From: Ceriagrion tenellum
Taxonomy: Eukaryota; Arthropoda; Insecta; Odonata; Coenagrionidae
Assembly: GCA_963169105.1 (NCBI GenBank)
Contig: OY720643.1
Span: forward strand, 99,458,848-99,522,847
Direction of reading: 5' to 3'
DNA length: 64,000 nucleotides
Shown here: positions 60,364 to 64,000 of the stretch, one piece after another
Layout: the number at the start of each line of letters is the position of its first letter
Position numbering within the stretch: position 1 is the stretch's first letter
Made by a program: the position numbers and the translations under genes
The notes under the pieces: model-generated
Databases searched by the model: none
What the model was told of the DNA's origin: nothing
What the model saw: only the letters and a program-made list of their open reading frames with translations

Positions 60364-60990
60364 TGGTGAAACATACCTACGCGGCCACCTCCCTGAAGCG
60401 TTTACCTCTCTAATGGGCAGTAACAGGAACGGCACACATGTATTCTATAAAGTTACGTTACCCATAAGCCATGGCAACCATTCAATAAATGTTGCAGAAA
60501 AATGCGATAACTCTATTGGTTTCACAACTTATGGCATGCAGTACTTAGTTTCAGAGTAGCCACGATGGCGGATGCGCAATGATACTCTCGGAGACTTCAT
60601 TACTAGATAAATGAGTTGTTTTGAGACAAATGACCAGTTTATTTACTCTTAATGACTAAATATTATGTGTATTAGCAATTAATCATAGGCTAAACTTTCA
60701 TAAAATTTATCCGGCGGTAGAAGATTAGATCGAATTTTCGAAGCTATTAACTAGTAGATGTGTTCCTGCAACCCGAATATTTTTATGAGATGTACAACTT
60801 TATCGATCTCATAACTATTGATTTCACGACTAAATGTTCTTTCAACCGGCCATAAGCGGATTTTTTCGGGAACGGAATATATTTCCCACACATGTATGAA
60901 ATTCAACCTATCCCTCCCTTCAGCGGTCACCTCCTTTTGCAGTCATTATCTCATGGGTTCCGCGGTGTCCGCTTAATGCGGGTTTCACTG
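60364..60990. mobile_element. Possible Tigger/pogo-like non-autonomous element
   Basis: The right end read inward on the minus strand is cagtgaaacccgcattaagc followed by ggacacc, the style of pogo/Tigger terminal repeats. The left end at 60364 is tggtgaaacatacctacgcg followed by gccacc: gtgaaac and gcgg-cacc are shared. TA lies immediately outside both ends (60362-60363 and 60991-60992). At 627 bp with no transposase frame it would be non-autonomous. The left terminal repeat is considerably diverged. Confidence 0.5.
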
Positions 60991-61549
60991 TATTCGGTCC
61001 CGAGTTTTCGGCGCTCATTTCAGTAATTATCACAATTATGCCCTAAATTTCGTGTACAACAACCTGGGACAACGACAGCTGGATCAGGTGGTTGAGTTAC
61101 TCCAACTGCGAGATTCAAGGGGTCACTCCTTAGCACAATTATGGAAGTAAGGAAGCGCTTCCTCAAAATATACGTACGCATCATGCCGTTAAACGTCTGT
61201 GTGATTTGTGGTATAAAAGTACTACGATTGCTAAAAGTGTAGCGTAATCGATGGATGATACAGGTGAAATGTGAGAATCCAGCTCACGTGATTAATTTCG
61301 GTCGCCTCACTGGTGTCGTAATTAGCAAGCTATTCTTCGTAGTGTCACATATTTGGAGAGGTGGCATACATGGGGTCTTGAGTGCAAAGCCAGTGCAAAG
61401 TAACACCTGTGTTTCATTTATTCATCCGAGAATACTTATACTTTTCAATTGGTTAAAAGTAATCTATTTTGTGTATATGTTTTTCAAATAAGCCACCCGT
61501 TAATTTGCATAGAATGTGCTCCAGGAAACTGAACCCCTGTCGAATACCT

Positions 61550-61605
61550 CTGAGCGGCCATTGTTCAGCGGAACCGTCGGTGGTCTCTGAATGCAGGTTT
61601 CACGG
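61550..61605. mobile_element. Second Tigger-like terminal repeat
   Basis: Minus-strand reading from 61605: ccgtgaaacctgcattcaga, then gaccaccgacgg, ending next to a TA. It resembles the right end of the element at 60990. No left partner was found, so this is an isolated or nested end. Confidence 0.4.
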
Positions 61606-63859
61606 TATTTCACTTCATCCAACTTATTTCCAATTACTCACCCTACCTAATGGATATGGCGCTGGTGTGATTTTTTTTCAGCACGCATAAAACAGTCGTA
61701 TATTTACCAAGTTTGGTTTGGGTCGACGACGTTACTAGTATGACCATGAGGTCCTTCATCTATAATCCCAGAGCAAGTTAAAAAATCATACATGAAACCA
61801 ATGTTTTGCATATAAAAATTTGGACTATGCTTAGAAAGAGTGCCTATTTTGCGACGGCAAGGACCACAGGATTATGATGGTGAGAAACATGAAAGGCGAA
61901 CTCAAATATCAATCATATTAGTCAAAGGTTTATATGCATTAAGTACTGGAGAGTTGAGAGAAAAGGTGCATAAAATAACGTACCCAGGACCACTTGCAAA
62001 AATAAATTGTCTTTTATAATCCAACTTTTATCTTTTGATAATTACTGATAGACCATATGTAACGTGGCAATCTCCGGTTAGAGTTTCGCAAATATATACC
62101 TCACTTTGATTTTACTGAATTTATTAAGCATCAAAACATGATTTTCATGAATGACCTGCCATTCTTTTTAGCACAGATCATGTATTTGCCATCATCCTAT
62201 ACAGTAATTTAGGTAAATATTTATTTAACATTTCAATTAAATATTCTCTCTACAATAAAGGTTAACCGATACAATCATGTACTCCAGGACCCATAGGAAA
62301 AAGAATTGGACAATAAATATATATCCCTCTTACTCAATCGATGAAGCACCGGAAAGCACCATGCATATTGAACGTACCTAAAAATATGCTGGTGTATTCT
62401 TGTTGTATATCGCAAAAGAATTAATGAGGTCCAGATATTGATAATATAAAAACAACGGGCATTATATGTATTAAAACAAATGTTCCTGCGATGATAGCAT
62501 GCTTAATTAATTAATGTGTGTAAATTAACTCAATAATAACCGATATAAATTAGAAATGCTATTGTGGGGATTGGATTGTATTGCAAGCAAGTTATTTGCT
62601 CATTTACAACGCCACAAAAGCACATTTCGCCCTTCCATAGCACATTTTGGTAATATTTACGGGCAAAAGTTCGGAAATTTTAAGAAATTGGATCACATTC
62701 TATAAGTTCAGGCAATACAAAAGCAGACCGACCGATAAAAAATAGCCCGAAATTTAACCAAATACCGAAACTACACGTCATTTAAGCGTAGATCAAAACT
62801 TTTACGAGCGCATACGTGGTAAAGAAATAAGTGAAGAAACTTTCTCCCCGTCTGATGTGATAACTCCGCATAGTTTGGCGACAAAGCCAAAATGATTTAG
62901 ATGCTCAGCATAAAAACAGAGGATGCGACTCTCCCAACCTATGAGCTATGTCATGCTCTTGCCGCACGAACAATGTCGTAAGAACCATATGAGCGAAGTA
63001 CAATTTATGGAAGAGCAAGAAATAGCTTGAAAAAGCTCAGGTTTGACTTTAACAGCTGACACAACCATTCTCTTCTCTTCCCTTACCTCCTAACCATATA
63101 ACACTGCTGCGTAGTATACACTGCATATTTTAATTAGAAGGTAATCGATTTCTTTATTTTTTCTATTCCACCCATCATTGGCTAATGCTAATCACGATAC
63201 TGGCGCATTTCCCTAGCTCATGAGAAACGCTATTTATTAAGATAAAACCCTCAGCTCTTAGGAATAAGTATGTATCTGGCGAAGAAAACTGAATACCATT
63301 AAAATGGTGATATTTATTTACGGCTCAAAGACTATATGATTAGGAGAGCTTAAAATATTTTATTCGTGAAAAAATAGGTGAGCAAGCTTAGGTTGGGCCA
63401 AATTAAGCAGCAATTATTCAGTCATTGAAATGTGATGCTTGTAAAATGAGTAGTGCGTAGTGACATCTGGTACGTAACGGTATAAATGATGAAAAATTGA
63501 CTTGTACTGAGTAGATAGGTGTATATCTTATTTATTGATTGCAGTATAGAGGCCTTTGTTGATGATATATTACATCTATATTTCCACCTCGTTGATGAGT
63601 CAAAATACAACAAAATGTCACTAAGATGATCCAAATGCTCTTATGTCAGTTTTCATGGATCACCTAATCCAACCTTATAGCTCTCAATGCTCTTAGGAGC
63701 TTTCCTACAAAAATCAAGGACAATGAGCTATTTAGGTGCACACTTGACGTCAAGTGTTTTACGGAAAAATGACCAAATACATAACCAAAGTAGCTGCTAA
63801 GGTATTTTATACTCTTAATTTTTCTGTGTGACAAATGAAGCGACTTCCCCAAAAGTTAA
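61606..63859. other. Noncoding stretch, nothing recognised
   Basis: AT-rich, nothing recognisable. Confidence 0.5.
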
Positions 63860-64000
63860 CGAAACGGCCTTTCTCAAATTGGCAAGCCGCATCCTGGAAT
63901 ACGATTGAGCAATGTGGGATGCCTGAAAATGGCAATTAATGGCAATGGGTTTTCCGCGGAATGGTGCTCGTTAATTAAAGTATAATTAGAGAATTTGAGA
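63860..64000. other. Window-end segment with repeated ATGGCAATTA-like sites
   Basis: aatggcaatt-aatggcaatg is doubled at about 63928-63947 and followed by ttaattaa and ataattag. Homeodomain-type TAAT cores are dense here. A regulatory element is possible but unproven. The feature may continue past the window. Confidence 0.25.

Overview
The window looks like a gene-poor piece of an arthropod, probably insect, nuclear genome: AT-rich DNA with no convincing host protein-coding exon, densely filled with decayed eukaryotic transposable elements. The evidence is a mariner DNA transposon with TA target duplications, a Penelope-like element with a GIY-YIG endonuclease, two kinds of non-LTR retrotransposon, Tigger-like terminal repeats, and tRNA-derived SINEs with Pol III A and B boxes and a T-run terminator. 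There is nothing bacterial (no operons, no ribosome-binding sites, no long ORFs). The species cannot be fixed from the sequence. The stretch is either intergenic or lies inside a very large intron.

Layout. From 1 to 9 kb there is a possible small inverted-repeat element, an RTE-like LINE 3' end (minus, 2611-3060) and mostly unremarkable AT-rich DNA. A Penelope-like fragment with GIY-YIG coding sequence and 41-bp inverted arms lies at 10401-10944. Diverged tandem and direct repeats lie at 15.3-16.1 and 18.7-19.0 kb, and a palindrome at 19.25-19.5 kb. A second RTE-like LINE end lies at 21.75-22.06 kb. A Jockey/CR1-like LINE 3' end lies at 25.73-26.3 kb. A complete but dead mariner lies at 32926-34253. 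A 511-bp tandem duplication carrying a 195-bp insertion lies at 36.4-37.6 kb. A GC-rich block with a LINE-like tail lies at 38.3-38.7 kb.

The most striking structure is at 41513-42754. A 288-bp unit containing a tRNA-like cloverleaf is repeated in tandem on the minus strand (three cloverleaves), then switches into an inverted tandem on the plus strand (two cloverleaves). The whole block sits between 12-bp direct repeats, as if inserted once. A different tRNA-SINE family also occurs as a head-to-head inverted pair at 45.36-45.59 kb.

A second theme runs through the window. Several palindromes (19.3, 43.9, 51.9, 52.5 and 56.8 kb) have arms that, read outward from the centre, carry a CTGATGA-like motif followed by GAAAC. 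This recalls the hammerhead-type motifs known in Penelope-like element repeats. The Penelope fragment at 10.4 kb has the same inverted-arm plan around real coding sequence, which suggests these palindromes are its coding-deleted relatives. From 54 kb onward there is one more short GAAAC motif (54280-54300), the last palindrome (56.8 kb), a 47-bp minisatellite, Tigger-like ends at 60.4-61.6 kb and GC-rich noncoding islands. The genes present are all element genes and all look inactive, so no working host pathway can be described.
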